Below, in pieces: positions 11,641 to 24,689 of a stretch of 64,000 nt of DNA. The stretch is from Schistosoma haematobium (taxonomy: Eukaryota; Platyhelminthes; Trematoda; Strigeidida; Schistosomatidae): contig NC_067200.1 in assembly GCF_000699445.3 (NCBI RefSeq), positions 11,989,256 through 12,053,255 of the forward strand. Direction: 5' to 3'. The stretch's first letter is position 1, and every line of letters starts with the position of its first letter. A program made the translations under genes and the position numbers. The notes under the pieces are model-generated. The model had not been told where the DNA came from, ran no database searches, and saw nothing but the letters and a program-made list of their open reading frames with translations.

Positions 11641-12494
11641 CGTTCAAAATCTATCAAATTATAATGAGAATGAATTTGTTTATCATTATGGACTAAAATT
11701 GAGATTATTAAATGTATCAATGATCAAGTAATATAAATCAAATCTAACCTTTAAACCATTAACCCTAAGTCGTTAAGTCTATACTTCTAATGCCTAAATG
11801 CTTAATCTCAACACTTAATCTTAGCTTAACTCTTTAAACTCCTAAATCTAAACAAGAATACTATAAAGGTTAATAGAAATCGTTTTGATATTAAAAGACA
11901 AATATTTGAACGAAGAATATTCTTTTCAATGAATTCTTTTCAGATTCTACAATTATATAATCTAAGGATAAAGTACACTGTTTAAAGTATGTTGAAATGA
12001 TTCATATAGAATGTTAACTTGAATCTGTATAAATATGAAGTGAAATTTAAGATCGATGATCAGAATTAAATATGGATCAGATAGAGTGAGAGAAATAATA
12101 GTGCAATTACAATTCGATCAAATGTTTCATGAAAGACTATATTGTGTGAAAGATTAGTGAAAGAACAATGTATAGGGGACATTATTAATGATATTTAACC
12201 AATAGTAATAATAATAATATTCTGATAAACATTAGAGGTGACCGGTTTTATACATCTGTATGAGGTAACTTTTGTTGTTGTTGTTTTCTCCTTGATTTTT
12301 ACAGAGAGACAGTAAAGCCTTTAGATAACTTCAAGAGATTCATCAATTATATAAATCCTTGATATATTTGTGTTGTTTTTCGATAAACTACTTATTTAAA
12401 TTCATTGTTTCCTGGTTGGTTAACAACAGGCTTAAATTGATTGCAATTATTTTAAACTTGTCCTCATACTGTACTCTCAATGAATGATTTATGG

Positions 12495-13010
12495 TATACA
12501 GGAAGTATGCATCATTCTAGAAAAACTAAATCTCTTTCAGTTAGATGATTTGTTTGTGAAACTTTCACTATTTTTCTGGACAACATGATAAGCACATACT
12601 TGCAAAAAAACGATGAGTTATTAGGATTTATCCACAAATGACTAACAGATTGTTCTGTTTGCCTGGAATTTGGTTGTTTGTTGGCTGTAACCGTGTAGTT
12701 GTTGTTCATACATTCATTTTGCTTATTTTCTCTCTTAATCTGTTCTCTGATCTTTTTCTTACTGTTTGATAGGTGTTCTGGTTTTCCATATGCTTATTAA
12801 TTGATACGTGATTGGAGTTATATGTTTAGCATCTGATCAACAACAAACCAAACTTTAGAACAAGAGAGCAACCCTTAATTTGCTTGTGTAGAAATTCCAA
12901 AACCTAATTAGTTTTGAGATATGTCGTGATAATGCTGTCCAATAAGACAATGAAGGCTCCATGATTAAACTATCCAGCTCAGAAAACACGACACACCCAA
13001 AATCCTCATT
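12495..13010. mobile_element. Old inverted pair of Penelope-like element ends
   Basis: Minus strand 12495-12715 encodes a degenerate version of the PLE C-terminus (RQTEQSVSHLWINPNNSS). Plus strand 12925-13010 carries a degenerate hammerhead and downstream sequence (AGGCTCCATG...ATCCAGCTCAGAAAAC). The opposite orientations repeat the arrangement at 29470-29870. The ribozyme cores are mutated. Confidence 0.6.
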
Positions 13011-13019
13011 CCAAGCTGT

Positions 13020-16000
13020 AAACATTCTTCACTTTTTCAGGATTAATTATTCTTGGAATTAAGATTGATTTATTTAAGCTATCAGCATGATGTTTTCATT
13101 GACAGTAGTAAGCGTGAACAAGATAGTTTTCTAAATCTTTAGTTGATTGGTCATTCAATAATGATCAGTTCCTTCAGAGGCAGCTAGTCTCAGCAATTTA
13201 TCCTTTAATCTTAATGTCATCATCTAACAAATAGAATATGTCATTTGCAAATTTTTCTGTTGAACATTTTTAAACTGTTTTGCTTAAGCTCAACATTAAC
13301 ATTTCACCGGTTGTCACTTCTCAATGTTTAAATGTAAAACCTAATAAGTTGTAATCGTCACACATTTATCTCAGTTAGAATACCATTGATAAAATGGGTA
13401 GTAATGAAGAACTATTTTATCCTAGAGTGAGAATATTTTGCACTGGACACCTAAGACCTCACTAAGATCTCGTTAAGAACGATTGATTGTAAGAAACAAT
13501 GAGTCGGCATCTAATAGTATAGTTCAAATCTCAACCAATTTGCAATACAATGAGACTGTCACTCATTATCAAAAGTCATTAGTATTTCTTTTCGGACATT
13601 TTAAACTTCACTAATCACTTCTTATTAGAATTTCAGAAATATCCTGAAGTCATTATTGGGCTGACTATTATAATTTAGTTAATAGTTTTTCAGGACAAAT
13701 TCAATCTATAGATTGTATCTGTCACAGATTTATGTTACTTGAAGTGTTGTCGAAAGTCAGGGAGGACCAGATAGTGGTTTTGTTCTAATACAGGGCTCTT
13801 CAAAAATGTGGACTTGCAACTTCATCAGGGGTCTGTGATGGACCATTGAGTTGAACTATTATGATAAATTCAAGCTGTAAAAAGAGATATATTCGAGGTT
13901 TTAGTGAATCAAGGATGCAGTTATCAAGTTGTTGAACAGTTGATGATATTGAAGAGAGTCCTTCTTGATCTAGGTTTGATGTTAGGTCTCAACAAAGCTT
14001 ATCCTTAATATTAAAGGAATTGATGCTTTCCGTGCGATTTTGAAGTTACATTACACAGTGTTATGGATTTTTGTTACAACCTCAAACACAACTGAATGCA
14101 TGCTATATTGAAACGGAACAAAGACTATTAATAATTGAGACATGAAGATAAGATTCCAAATGATGAATTCTATTTTGTTATAATGATAAATTTGCGATTG
14201 AATAACGTCTATATGAAAAATAATAATGAGTTAAAAATGATTAACTTATCTGGTCAATTATCAAACTTCAATGAATTCAGTAGGGCACGACATGACGTCA
14301 ATAGCCTAATATATGTAAATAATTCAAAATAGCAGTCGATTCATTAATTTAACTAACAAATAGAACTGAATTAGTGAGTTATATATTTGCTGCTTCCTAA
14401 CAGTGCCACAGTCAGGGACATTATTAATGACCTATTCTTGGAATAAATTAACATCCTATTGATCTGCGGATAATTACACTTATCAATCATTTCTCATTTG
14501 TCAGTATATTGTTTGTCCAATCCCCAGTGGTGATTTGATTCCAATGAGGTCATTAGTATAGATCACTCGATATCGTTTGAAATATATTTCTCTTTTACAT
14601 ATTCAAAGGCAATCCACAAGAATCCCTTGATTTGATTGCATGCAAAATGTCAAGTTATTTAGGGCAGTGGTCATACTGCGATTCGACCAATAGGATTCGA
14701 TCAGCCCTAACGACTAGAGAAAAGGGAAACTGACTGTTATTTAATTTTTAGTTTGTGAGTGAACTTTTCATAACAGCATATATGAGCTTTACAACCAACT
14801 TTCTTCAGATACGTTTTTCTAAACAATCGAATTCAGACTGAAATAGCATAAAAAGTCATTCTAAATAAATACGTAAACAGATATTGTTAAATATCTCCGG
14901 AGAAATCTAGGTCGACGGAAGTGAAGCATAGATACTTGAGACGTAGATATAGCAAACTGATGTTTATTCATGGTGACTTCAAAATAAGAATGTTTTAAAT
15001 ATCTCAGTCATCATCGACGTCATAAACTTGGTGTTATAAAAAAGTAAACACCGTTTAAACTAAAAATAGTAAACCTTCAATTAGGACGGTTCCCATCAAG
15101 TAATTCACCGAACTCAAGTAACCCGTAAAAACCTGGAAGAATCCGGTTGCAGTTTGGTTCTAGCATGAGAGTTCTTAGTAGTACACATTTACAATCCGGC
15201 CAATGTGAACCCTGGGTCATCCTCGATCTCATGGTAACGTTTAATATTTAGACCACAAAGTCAGAACCAAATAGTTTATAAGATATAAGTCTCCAAAACG
15301 AAAAAACCAGAAATCGAATATGGTTCCAGATTCAGAATCAAAGTTAAATTCATAAATGGAACCTGCTATGCTTTCATACTTGTCTGACTGAGAGGTTGAA
15401 GTTAAATGAAATGAGAGCGTCAGCATCAGTACTTCCAAAAGCTTAATTCAATTTGCATCACTCTGCGCTTGTTGACTTTGTAAAATAGTTTTAAGGTCGT
15501 TCAAAGGTATACACATTTTCTTTTAGAACAATCAAAATGGAGAAAAATTTCCGCCGCCACTTCTGTTACGTTATTGATCTGTATACTCAATAATATACAG
15601 AAGACAAATTGTCTCGATATAGCTTAAGGCCTTGACACGATAGATTAGCTAGTTTAACCTTGAGACTAAAAATGCGTTAGTCCGAATTGAGACTAATGGC
15701 CTTGAATAGAAAGGCAAATGAATGTAATGTATGTGGTGAAAGGTAAATATCAAAAGTGGATACGTCATACTAACCACACACTGGAAATCGCTGGCACTTC
15801 ACAGAAAACCGATGAACTGAGCTCAGTGTGTAGTTATATATATTATTTCTCATGTAAACTTATCAGTTAATTGTTAATACAGTTGCGATTTATCGTTATC
15901 AAAACACATTCAATAAAGAAAGCGCATGATATTTTCACCAAATGTTTCTGAATTACCTCATTAGATAATGAAAGTTAAGGGCACCGATTACTCCAACGAC

Positions 16001-16730
16001 TGGTGACGGGTGCACCTGTTATGTGCTTACATAAAGTCAAATACGACACAGTTCCTAACTCCAGAAATCAGTAAACGATGGATTTGGTGTGATATTATTT
16101 TAAGCGACAGAACCATGATCAGCTCCAATAAAAAACATCCAGTAACTCTTAGATGTGACCCACAAACCGCTTTTATTACGTCGTATAATTCCTCCACGAC
16201 CCAACACATGGACAAAGAACTCACATCCACAGCAAATATCTCACCCAAACTATTTGATAACGAGTATTTTAAAAGGTTTATTCACATGATGATAGTGTTG
16301 TTGGTCATTGTAGATACCTTTTCATTTTGCTTGAAGACTACTCATTTTATGATAATTATCATGAATAATGAAATTGTATCTTGGTAAATATACTTTCAGC
16401 CTCAATCTTAAATTAAGTTAAAAATTAGGTATGTTTCAAAAGTAATCGTGAATGAACTGTTACACTTCAGCTCCTAAATAATTACACAATATAAGTGGTT
16501 TATCGATGAAAACAAACGGATTTTCTTGTTTCGGTATTTGGAGCCTGTAAGATCGTACCGTAGGAAAGCAGAGCAGTTGTATTGACCTATTCCAAGTATT
16601 GATCAGCTCGCAAAGACTGTCTTTCTAATGTCAAAGACAAGAAAAAAATGTGAGATAACTTCCAAGAGTAATACTAAATGATTATGGATACAGGATACAG
16701 TTTCCCACGCTCGTCCACTCAATAGCCAGA
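13020..16730. other. Gene-free; old SINE traces and one unexplained open frame
   Basis: Family B traces at 13495-13650, 13755-13830 and 15110-15240. An open frame of 125 codons at 16010-16387 (plus) ends in a hydrophobic segment (FIHMMIVLLVIVDTFSF). It has no known domain and no second copy here; it could be a chance frame or part of an unknown repeat. Confidence 0.4.
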
Positions 16731-16734
16731 AAAC

Positions 16735-16922
16735 AGAACAACTGTTTATCCAAATCTTCCTATTGATGTTTAGGACTACAATTGATCAATCTCTTAGTGG
16801 CATATGTGCATCCTATGCGTATTGCTTCCATATTACATTAATTCACAAGTATTCTAAACAAAGATAGATAGTGGTAAGCAGTGGAATCTAGAATGCACAT
16901 TTTGTCCTATTTATACTATTTG
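16735..16922 (-). mobile_element. Sm-alpha-like SINE fragment, minus strand
   Basis: Contains the 3' part of the hammerhead (AAATAGGACAAAATGTGC on the minus strand) and the 3' body. Truncated before the CTGA box. Confidence 0.6.
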
Positions 16923-17237
16923 CAAATAAATGGAAGAAATCAAGAAAAACTGGGCATAAATTTAACTCATGAATATGAGAATAATCATGGGTAAAAATAT
17001 TTAAAAAAAAAACAGAATTGAAAACAATATGAATATAAAATTTATTATTATTTATTGTTGTCATAGAGACTTTCTGCTGTCAATGAAACGGAGTTTTTTT
17101 CATGTGATTCCAATAAATTTGTTCATCTGACTAAAAAACTCTTCATGCATATTTTAAGAAAATATCAAATTGAATACGTACAGGAAAAAGGAAGCTTTTT
17201 CCTATGTTTTTACTACTTATTATCCGAATAAGGGTTT

Positions 17238-17857
17238 GGAAGATGTATTTGGACAGCATCATTAATGAACACGGTGGATCTGATGCAGATGTGAAGGCGC
17301 AGATCGGCAAGGAAAGAACAGCAAGGCTACAGCTGAAGAACATCTAGAACTCAAAACAAATGTCAACCAACACCAAGGTCAGGATTTTCGATGTAAATGT
17401 CAAGACAGTTCTATTGTATGGAGCGTAAACTTGGAGAACTGCGAAAGCCGTCATCCAGAAGATACAACTGTTTATTAACGGTTGTCTACACAAAATATTT
17501 CAGATCCGTTGGCCAGACACTATCACCAAACAACCAACTATGGGGGAGAACAAATCAGATCCCAACGGAGGAAGAAATCGGGAAGAGTGGCTGGAAGTGG
17601 GTAGGTCACACACTGACGAAAGCACCCGACTGCGTCACAAGGTAATCCCTCACATGAAATCCTCAAGGCAAAAGGAGGAGAGGAAGACTAAAGAACCCAT
17701 TACAATGAGAAATGGAGACAGACATGCGAAGAATGAACAAACGTTGGACAGAAGTGGAAAGGAAGGTCCATGACAGATTGGGTTGGAGAATGGTGGTCGG
17801 CAGCTTATTCTCCATTGGGAGTAACAGGCGTAAGTAATTAAGTAAGTAAGTAAGCCC
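17238..17857 (+). mobile_element. 5'-truncated RTE-type LINE 3' end with TAAG tail
   Basis: Plus-strand copy covering the region from NEHGGSDADVKAQIG through TVLLYGA and RWPDTI to the 3' tail (TAAG)n at 17836-17857, with several stops and frame changes. It abuts a piece of the other RTE subfamily (17858-18010). Confidence 0.85.
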
Positions 17858-18010
17858 CTAACTTTCTTTCAACGACCCCCAACACCAGTTGGCATTACGC
17901 GTTAGGGTAATCGATGTTCAGGCATACGTAACACGTGGATCAACCATCTCAGCGGATGAATATTTACAACCTCATCAACTGATTTACCATCATTATGTTA
18001 ATAATGCTCT
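17858..18010 (-). mobile_element. Fragment of the second RTE subfamily
   Basis: Aligns by eye with 53225-53385 (minus), the stretch encoding [10 protein letters not shown] and VRGG-type sequence. It is degenerate, about 80 percent similar, and lies immediately after the (TAAG)n tail of the copy at 17238, so the younger RTE probably inserted into it. Confidence 0.75.
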
Positions 18011-18492
18011 GAACCAGGTATGGCCAACTAAAGGTAATAAGTATTCTTGTATTCAAATCAATTTGTAGATATTCTAATAACATATATGCAATTTCCATGG
18101 CTTCCATTAAATTCTTTTATAATTATCATAAAATATCAATAAGCATTTTAAAAGTACTAATAAAATGTAAATAAGTAAAATCATCACAAAATATTAGACA
18201 TTCATTTCTGTTATGTATTGGATTATGATATATAGCTATGTACTTCTATTATTCATTGTTAAAACATTGACCGATTCATAGGTAACTTTGTATTGTGTGC
18301 TTAACATTTAGATACCTAATTTCCACGTGGTAGCTTTACTATTTTCTATCATTAAAATTTTATATCAGTCATCTATCTATAAGGTATATTAATGAAATGA
18401 CTTTGAAAAGATTTAGATGCACTATTTAATAAGAAATAATCAGTAATATGATGAATTATTTTACAACAATAGATTTTCTATTATGAAATTAT

Positions 18493-18617
<125 letters not shown>

Positions 18618-18895
18618 GATTTTTCTTGGCATTTCAATCATCGGGTAAATGCTCTTAGGTCTTGAAATTTAAAGAATGTATTGATTATTATAACAAGATC
18701 ATCGTTCGTCGGACAAAGATATACCAGCTGAAACATTGATGAAGTACATAAACAATTTCTCCATAAATATATTTTGTTTGTAATCCCTTATCTATCCTTT
18801 TGACCTTGAGATAGTATATAGATACAGAGATATGTTATATCTAATCATGTTCAATTTACTAATTTGTGTATATATTCACATACAGACAAAAAATT

Positions 18896-19395
18896 GAAGT
18901 GAGAACATACATGAACATCGACTTCAAAGGTGACAGAGCCACATATATCTTAAAGAGGAGAATTTCTGATTCCTAAAAAAGAACATTCTTCGCAGCAACT
19001 TTGCCAATATTATTCTCCAGCCGATCAATGTTCACCAATAATCAGAAAGATAAATTATCGCATCTGATTAACTCAATGTGCAGTATATAGGTTGTTCGAT
19101 GCGTACTTCATCCAAAAGAATTCAAGAAAATTATCCGGTGTGGCTTAAAAGAGGAGGCGACGGCTCAATAAGAAGTTCTATAATCGAACACCTTGTGAAT
19201 AAAGGCCATTCAGTCAAGACAGACTCTGCGTTCAAAGTCACCTACAAGGTAGGTAGAAGTCTTCCTAAGACAATTAGACTGCATCTTCTCTGCATTGCCG
19301 AAGCAATAGCCATACATCTGGAAAAAAACAGAATTATGTGTGCAAAAGAGACTGTTACAACCTCTTCTTCTATCATGGTCTTAATGTATTAAAAT
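18896..19395 (+). mobile_element. Penelope-like element fragment with GIY-YIG endonuclease
   Basis: A plus-strand open frame (19078-19392) encodes the C-terminal GIY-YIG domain of a Penelope-like retroelement: QYIGCSMRTSSKRIQEN, SSIIEHLVNKGHSV and the late Glu in IAEAIAIHLEK. Upstream (18896-19077) is broken RT-linker sequence in shifting frames. PLEs combine RT with this endonuclease. It is 5'-truncated and inactive. The following 19396-19515 is T-rich, and the next PLE piece points the other way. Confidence 0.75.
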
Positions 19396-19514
19396 TTTTC
19401 CTCTCTCTTTTTCATACTCTTGTTCCCTTACAGCCATCTGCTTCACATTCCATCTTCCCTTTAAATCCTCTACTCCCAAATGTTTTATTTCTGTTTCTAC
19501 GATCATCCTGATTT

Positions 19515-20166
19515 TGAGGTGGTGAAGATTTGTAGCTCAGGTGGATGATTTTGGTGGAGTTTTGTTCTCTGAGCTGGATGGTTTGGTCGTGGAGCTTTCA
19601 TCGTTCTTCTGAACGACATCATCAGTACAAACTTCAGATAGAAGTGAAGTGTTCGAATTTTTCCATATGTGTTTCACAGCTTGTTCTGTGCACCTCGATG
19701 TTGATTGGTTCTTGTTGACCTTAGATTTATCACTGTTTACTTCTTTGTTTTGGTTGTGTCTCCCATTAATTTGATTTTTGTCCCTATATTTGTGCATGAT
19801 TTTCCTGATTGGTTGATAAATTGGATTGATTTCAATATGTTTGTTGACTGCTGATTGACCTGAGTTCCAGGCTTCTAAAAATTCTCTGATGTTTTTGGAG
19901 TTTCCTCTCTCTAAGATTTCTACATTTTTCCAATTGAATGAGTGTCCGCAGTTATCCACGTGTATTGATATAAGTGAAGAGATATCATGGCGTTTGACTG
20001 CTAATTGATGTTCATGTAGGCGAAGGTGAAGGGGGCGTCCACCAAAATCATCCTGATTACATTTCATCTCTGTTTCAACATTTTGTTTTATCATGCCGAG
20101 CTCTTCTTTGCTAATGATAATTCCCCTATCTATCTTTTGATGAATACTTAAGACAATAGCAATCAA
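19515..20166 (-). mobile_element. Penelope-like element C-terminal endonuclease and 3' end
   Basis: A 209-codon frame on the minus strand. Residues about 40-110 match a GIY-YIG C-part (RPLHLRLHEHQLAVKRHD, HVDNCGHSFNWKNVEILE, REFLEAWNSG with the catalytic Glu), but the GIY-YIG start itself is missing. The tail is a Lys/Asn/Ser-rich segment ending PSSSENKTPPKSST, encoded by a stretch that also forms a hammerhead motif (19581-19632). It lies tail-to-tail with the fragment at 18896-19395. Confidence 0.75.
19581..19632 (-). ncRNA. Hammerhead ribozyme motif of the Penelope-like element
   Basis: On the minus strand: CTGATGA, then stem II TCGTTC-AGAA-GAACGA (perfect), then GAAA and a very short stem III region ending before CACGACC. 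Stem I is GTTT/AAAC with an inner GTA against CAC (one mismatch here). Hammerheads with minimal stem III are established for PLEs. Activity of this copy is not shown. Confidence 0.7.
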
Positions 20167-20535
20167 ACGATTATTAAACTTTCCTTGTTTTAAATTTTTT
20201 TATATTTTTTAGTACCTTTGTTTATTGAGCCTCACTGTCACCATGTATAACAGAAGTTTATAATCAGTATTATTATCACCCTGTAAAAATAAGTATATAT
20301 ATTTGCGATTGTACAGCTTTGAAAATGAATTCGCCGAAAAGAGAACTCTTCGCTGAACTAATCTTTCTTATTTAATGTCTTAATGGGTGTATTCGGTTTA
20401 TTAGAACATACATTTAACAAAGAGCTTTTTTCCATGTCTATTAAAAGAAAAATATACATTCTGTTTTATAAAAATGTGTACAATTACTTATGAAATGCTA
20501 CTTAAAGATAGAAAATAATGCAATAAATCAACAGC

Positions 20536-20538
<3 letters not shown>

Positions 20539-20572
<34 letters not shown>
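20539..20572. repeat. (TA)n microsatellite
   Basis: About 17 AT units. Confidence 0.95.
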
Positions 20573-20573
<1 letters not shown>

Positions 20574-21008
20574 GATATTTCAGATTGTACAATCACGTTT
20601 ACATAAATCAAAGAGCATTTTAATACGTAATCGGCAAGACTCTAATTTATGAACGAGCCAATCAGAAGCGTCTTAGAGATTTCAAAGTTACGGCTCCAAC
20701 TTCAGTGCTTAATGCTAACGTACGATCGGTTCACAAGGAATTTTGTACAAAACGTGAGAAATGAGCGACTATAACAAATAAAGCGTCAAGACTATAATTT
20801 GTGGACGAATCATTCAGGTGTAAGATGATAGATCTCGGATTTTAACGCGAAAGCCTTTCATCCATTTGTCTAAATAAATTTCTGGCATTATAGCTGATGT
20901 CAGTTTGTGATGAAAACCCCATATATAGTTCCTAACTAAGGCGAATTATGACAATTATCGCGAATGGGATAATAAAAGCACCAAAAGCACTGGCTGCAGC
21001 CAGGTACT

Positions 21009-21329
21009 ACAATATATACGGATGTTTGGAGAGCGTACAGACTCCTACATAGGCTTGGTTATGTTCATCGTGTCGATATCCACAAGTGGCATTTTGTGTA
21101 CTCAACAACTGGAGTGCATATAAACAATATTGAAGCTATGCGGTCGAGACTGAAAGAGTTTTTGAGACTTTATCATGGCTCCAGAGGCCGACTGTTCTTT
21201 AGCCGTATGGATGATTTCCTCTACTGCATACATTACGATTTTAAAACCTGTGAACCTCTTTCTAGCCTTGACAAGTTTTTGAACCCCGTATTAGAAGTGT
21301 ATCCACTTTATTTCCTTGGTTTTGTATAA
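21009..21329 (+). pseudogene. Merlin-type (ISXO2-like) transposase C-terminal fragment
   Basis: The open frame reads TIYTDVWRAYRLLHRLGYVH, then HKWHFVYSTTGVHINNIEAM, then RSRLKEFLRLYHGSRGRL and LDKFL. TDVWRAY carries the second catalytic Asp and NNIEAM the Glu of the DDE triad of ISXO2/Merlin transposases. Merlin elements are known from schistosomes. The N-terminal half and terminal repeats are not visible, so this is a relic, though the remaining 107 codons have no stop. Confidence 0.75.
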
Positions 21330-22337
21330 CATATTTTTACTCTATACTGACTGTTTGTTGATTGGCTAATCTTTCTCAAGGTTACTTAAGATTCGTTCAA
21401 AGGTTGTCCATAACTTAGAGTCTCGCCATTTCTGAACCCAAAATTAAATCATGTAGTGAAAGAATGAACTTTAATATAAGAAGAAAAAAAACTTTTCAAA
21501 AATAACTGAATTCTGGATCATATATGGTCAATAATGAAAATTACAAAAATGCTTAATCAAAAAAAGGGTATAACATAATGATCTTTTTTCATAAGACATC
21601 GATAAAATACTGAATAATAAATAATAGATTTTAGTGTAAAATAAAAATATTAAACTCTCTCTGCTTAAACGCATCAAAGTGATATTAAACAATGAAAATA
21701 ACTTAAAAAGGAAGAATGTATTTGTAAAATCTCAGCAAAGAATTTGAAGTAAATCCAACATTTCACCTGACAATCTGGTCCAAGTTTTCTCAAGAAAATA
21801 TATTATTCCTCTTTAACGTTTCACATGAACTCGTCGCCTAAATATTGTGAAACTATTCGTTCGAATTTAGAGGAAAGTTCTTAATGAAAGTAAATGTTAA
21901 AATTATATGAAATTGAGTAGTTTAAACAAATTTCTATTTTACCGAATTGAAAGTTAAAGTAATACATGTTGACTATCAATCGTTTTGCAATGTTTGTTAT
22001 ATTTGTTTATTTGTTTTTTCTATAAATAGTTGAAACCTATTTTTAAATTATATTTGCGACAACAACAACTCAAAAATATCTGTTAAATATTTCCGCCTAC
22101 TTAAATTATTTAAGTAGTACGTGACTTATATAAAATTTATCAAACATCTGTTACATTGTGTGAGAAATTAAAATGATAATAATAATTTTTTTCGAAAAAA
22201 ATTGAATTTTGACTGATCCATTCCATAAATATTTCTGTATCATCTTCTTCTAGGTGTTTATTACCTATCAAATTAAAAAAGTTATTGAACAAAGAATGTT
22301 TATTTTCTTTTAGAGAAACAGATGTAATTCATAAGCA

Positions 22338-22600
22338 AAGATGGATATTGGCTAGCAGTAGGATCCAGGATGCGCGTTTCGTCTTATTTGGAACTCGTCA
22401 GCTGGATGTACCTGCATCTTAGTCCCAAATAGAATAAAACGCGCATTAAACTGGATCCCCTTGCTAGCCACTATCCATCTATGCTTATAAAGCTTGAAAC
22501 TCCAGGTAATATCGAGGCAGTCCACACAGGATGCACACATGCCAACAAGAGACTAATCAGTTGTGATCCTAAATACTAATCGAAAGATACAAGTAAACAA
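22338..22600. mobile_element. Sm-alpha-like SINE inverted pair
   Basis: Left part (22338-22420) is minus strand and right part (22421-22600) plus strand, meeting inside the ribozyme region. The left ribozyme has an intact core (see 22365-22405); the right one is truncated at CCCAAATAGAATAAAACGCG. Confidence 0.7.
22365..22405 (-). ncRNA. Sm-alpha hammerhead ribozyme with intact core
   Basis: Minus strand: CCAG CTGACGA GTTC...AGAC GAAA CGCGC ATC CTGG. All core nucleotides are present, stem I CCAG/CTGG pairs, stem II is weakened by changes, and the cleavage triplet is ATC. Sm-alpha hammerheads are established self-cleaving RNAs; activity of this copy is inferred. Confidence 0.7.
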
Positions 22601-22837
22601 CATCAACTGAAATGTAATTCATGTTTGAGTTTGTATTAAATCATTTCGCTAAATTAAGAATGAAAATTTACAAAAATGTTACACGTGTCTTTCAGCAAAA
22701 TAAAAAATAAATTCGATATCTTTCGTATACAGCTGATCAGAAAAATTCTATGAAATGCTTACTAGAACTTTACCCGTTTGATTTCAAATGGTGAAATTAA
22801 CATATATATATATATATTCAGACAAAGCTTCCAATAG

Positions 22838-23445
22838 AGTGTTGCTGAGCCGAATAAGGGATAATGTAAACGCCAAACTTCAAAGTTAACAAGCTTTGTT
22901 TCTTGATAACTGACCAGGCAGTGATCAAATTATGACACCACAGATCATTGTTGAGTCGTCATTTGAATAGAACCCATCACTATAAGTCCTTGTTTATAAG
23001 AGACAATTCAACAGTGTGGGTAGGAGGACGTTCTTGTATCTTCTGCATTACTACAGAGTAACTGAGATTATTAGCATCATACGGAACTCTTATAAGGGAC
23101 TAAATCATAAATAGTGGTCAACTAGCAAAAGCTTTTCAAGTGAGGACCAGTGTTAGTGATTAAACTGCTTTCTACCTCTCTTCATCTTCTATCTAGTGGT
23201 TAATTGTATTCTGAAAGCCTCCACAGCTTAGAAGGAAGCACGGAATACTGTGAGCATCTTGGATCCAACTAGACTATTCTGACTTCGCAAATGACCTAGG
23301 CTTTCTATCCCATAAATAGCAGCCAGTGGATGAACAATATTTAAAAACAACCGAAAAGAATAGTCCAGGAGAGAATTCGTTCAAAAATTATTGTTGACAG
23401 CCTATGCAACATGAGTGATAACAGGAATAAGTAAAAGTAAGTAAA
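22838..23445 (+). mobile_element. Very old RTE-type LINE relic
   Basis: Shifting frames give NRVLL, then IIVESSFE, then NSVGRRTFLYLLHYYRVTEI, IIRNSYKG, DYSDFAND and VDSLCN. Together these follow the RT order of the SR2-like elements, with an internal deletion and many stops. A TAAG/TAG-rich tail leads into a microsatellite. Found only by comparison with the better copies in this window. Confidence 0.65.
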
Positions 23446-23449
23446 AATT

Positions 23450-23502
23450 AGTAGTAGTAGTAGTAGTAGTAGTAGAAGAAGAAGAAGAAGAAGAAGAAGA
23501 AT
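23450..23502 (+). repeat. Compound (GTA)n(GAA)n microsatellite
   Basis: About eight GTA units then nine GAA units, directly after the RTE relic tail. Confidence 0.9.
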
Positions 23503-24689
23503 AGAGAGGACTGTCAATAAGAAAATTATAAAATATTATCGATACAGTCATTTTAATTTACATGAATTGTAAAGATTCAGTTGAAGATCCACTTTATTTT
23601 AGTCGGTTGACTTTTTGCAAAATTCAAAACCAGGTTAAAACCTCAAAACAATTTCTTATTATTTCCGATAATCTCTAACTATTATTAATAAATCTTAGAC
23701 CAAAACCTTTTTGAAATTAATCAAATTTTCATACAACATTAGAATGAAACTTTTTCCAACAAATTATCTTTTTTTTAATAACTTCCTTTGGAATCAGTTT
23801 CCCCGAGATCCAGTGTAATGCCTTAATCTATAAATTGAAGGAATTCGAAGATGAGAACATCTTATACATCTATGGAGTATGACGTTTTCCACATTCTATG
23901 ATGAAATGGTAGAAAGTAAGAGCGTGAATCACTGAAATGAAAAATCGTTTCATGGAGAAGTGTATATAACTTACTTGAATACACTTCAATATAATTAAGG
24001 CGTATCATTACTAATTAAGTAATATATATTTTTACTAGTAATATTTCTAGTAGTTTTAATAATACGATTAACACCAGATAGTAGAATATAAATTTAATCA
24101 TGTTTGTTGTCAATAATCAGAATATGGACTTATATGACCTTGTTCCTGTGCTAAACTAATGAAACATCAAAAAGCATTAGCAGCCCTACATCAACTCTGG
24201 ATCCTTATCCATCCTCAAAATAGTAATTTCTCGCCTAACCCTACCTGTTGAGTCTAGAGCACAATCTCAGCTTCCACTGCATGAATCACATATTTCAGAT
24301 ATATTTGATTTATATATAAGTAAACCAGACTACATTATATCATAAAATAGAAAAATAGCAATTATACAAGATTAGGTCAAAAGTATCTGTGAGTGTGAGA
24401 AACTGTAACTAATAAACTGGGAATAACTTAAGAATAGTAAATTGCAGGTCGATTGAAGGCTTATGATAAAAGGAATATATATTTATATATAACCTAGTTG
24501 CTTAACGGTTATACAATAAGATTATATGTATAATAACAGTCCGTATTATATAGTTCTCGGAAGTTACCCATAATTTAATCTTCTCCGCACGCAACAATAT
24601 GCTTTCTAAATGTAAATAAATCTGATTAAACAATGAATAACATATTACTAAATTAACAATTATCAGTAATATATATATTCCTATCTTTC

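Larger units (their letters stand above)
20170..22330. other. Gene-free apart from the Merlin relic
   Basis: AT-rich. 20640-20930 flanks the Merlin fragment and may hold more of that transposon, but no terminal repeats were identified. Confidence 0.45.
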
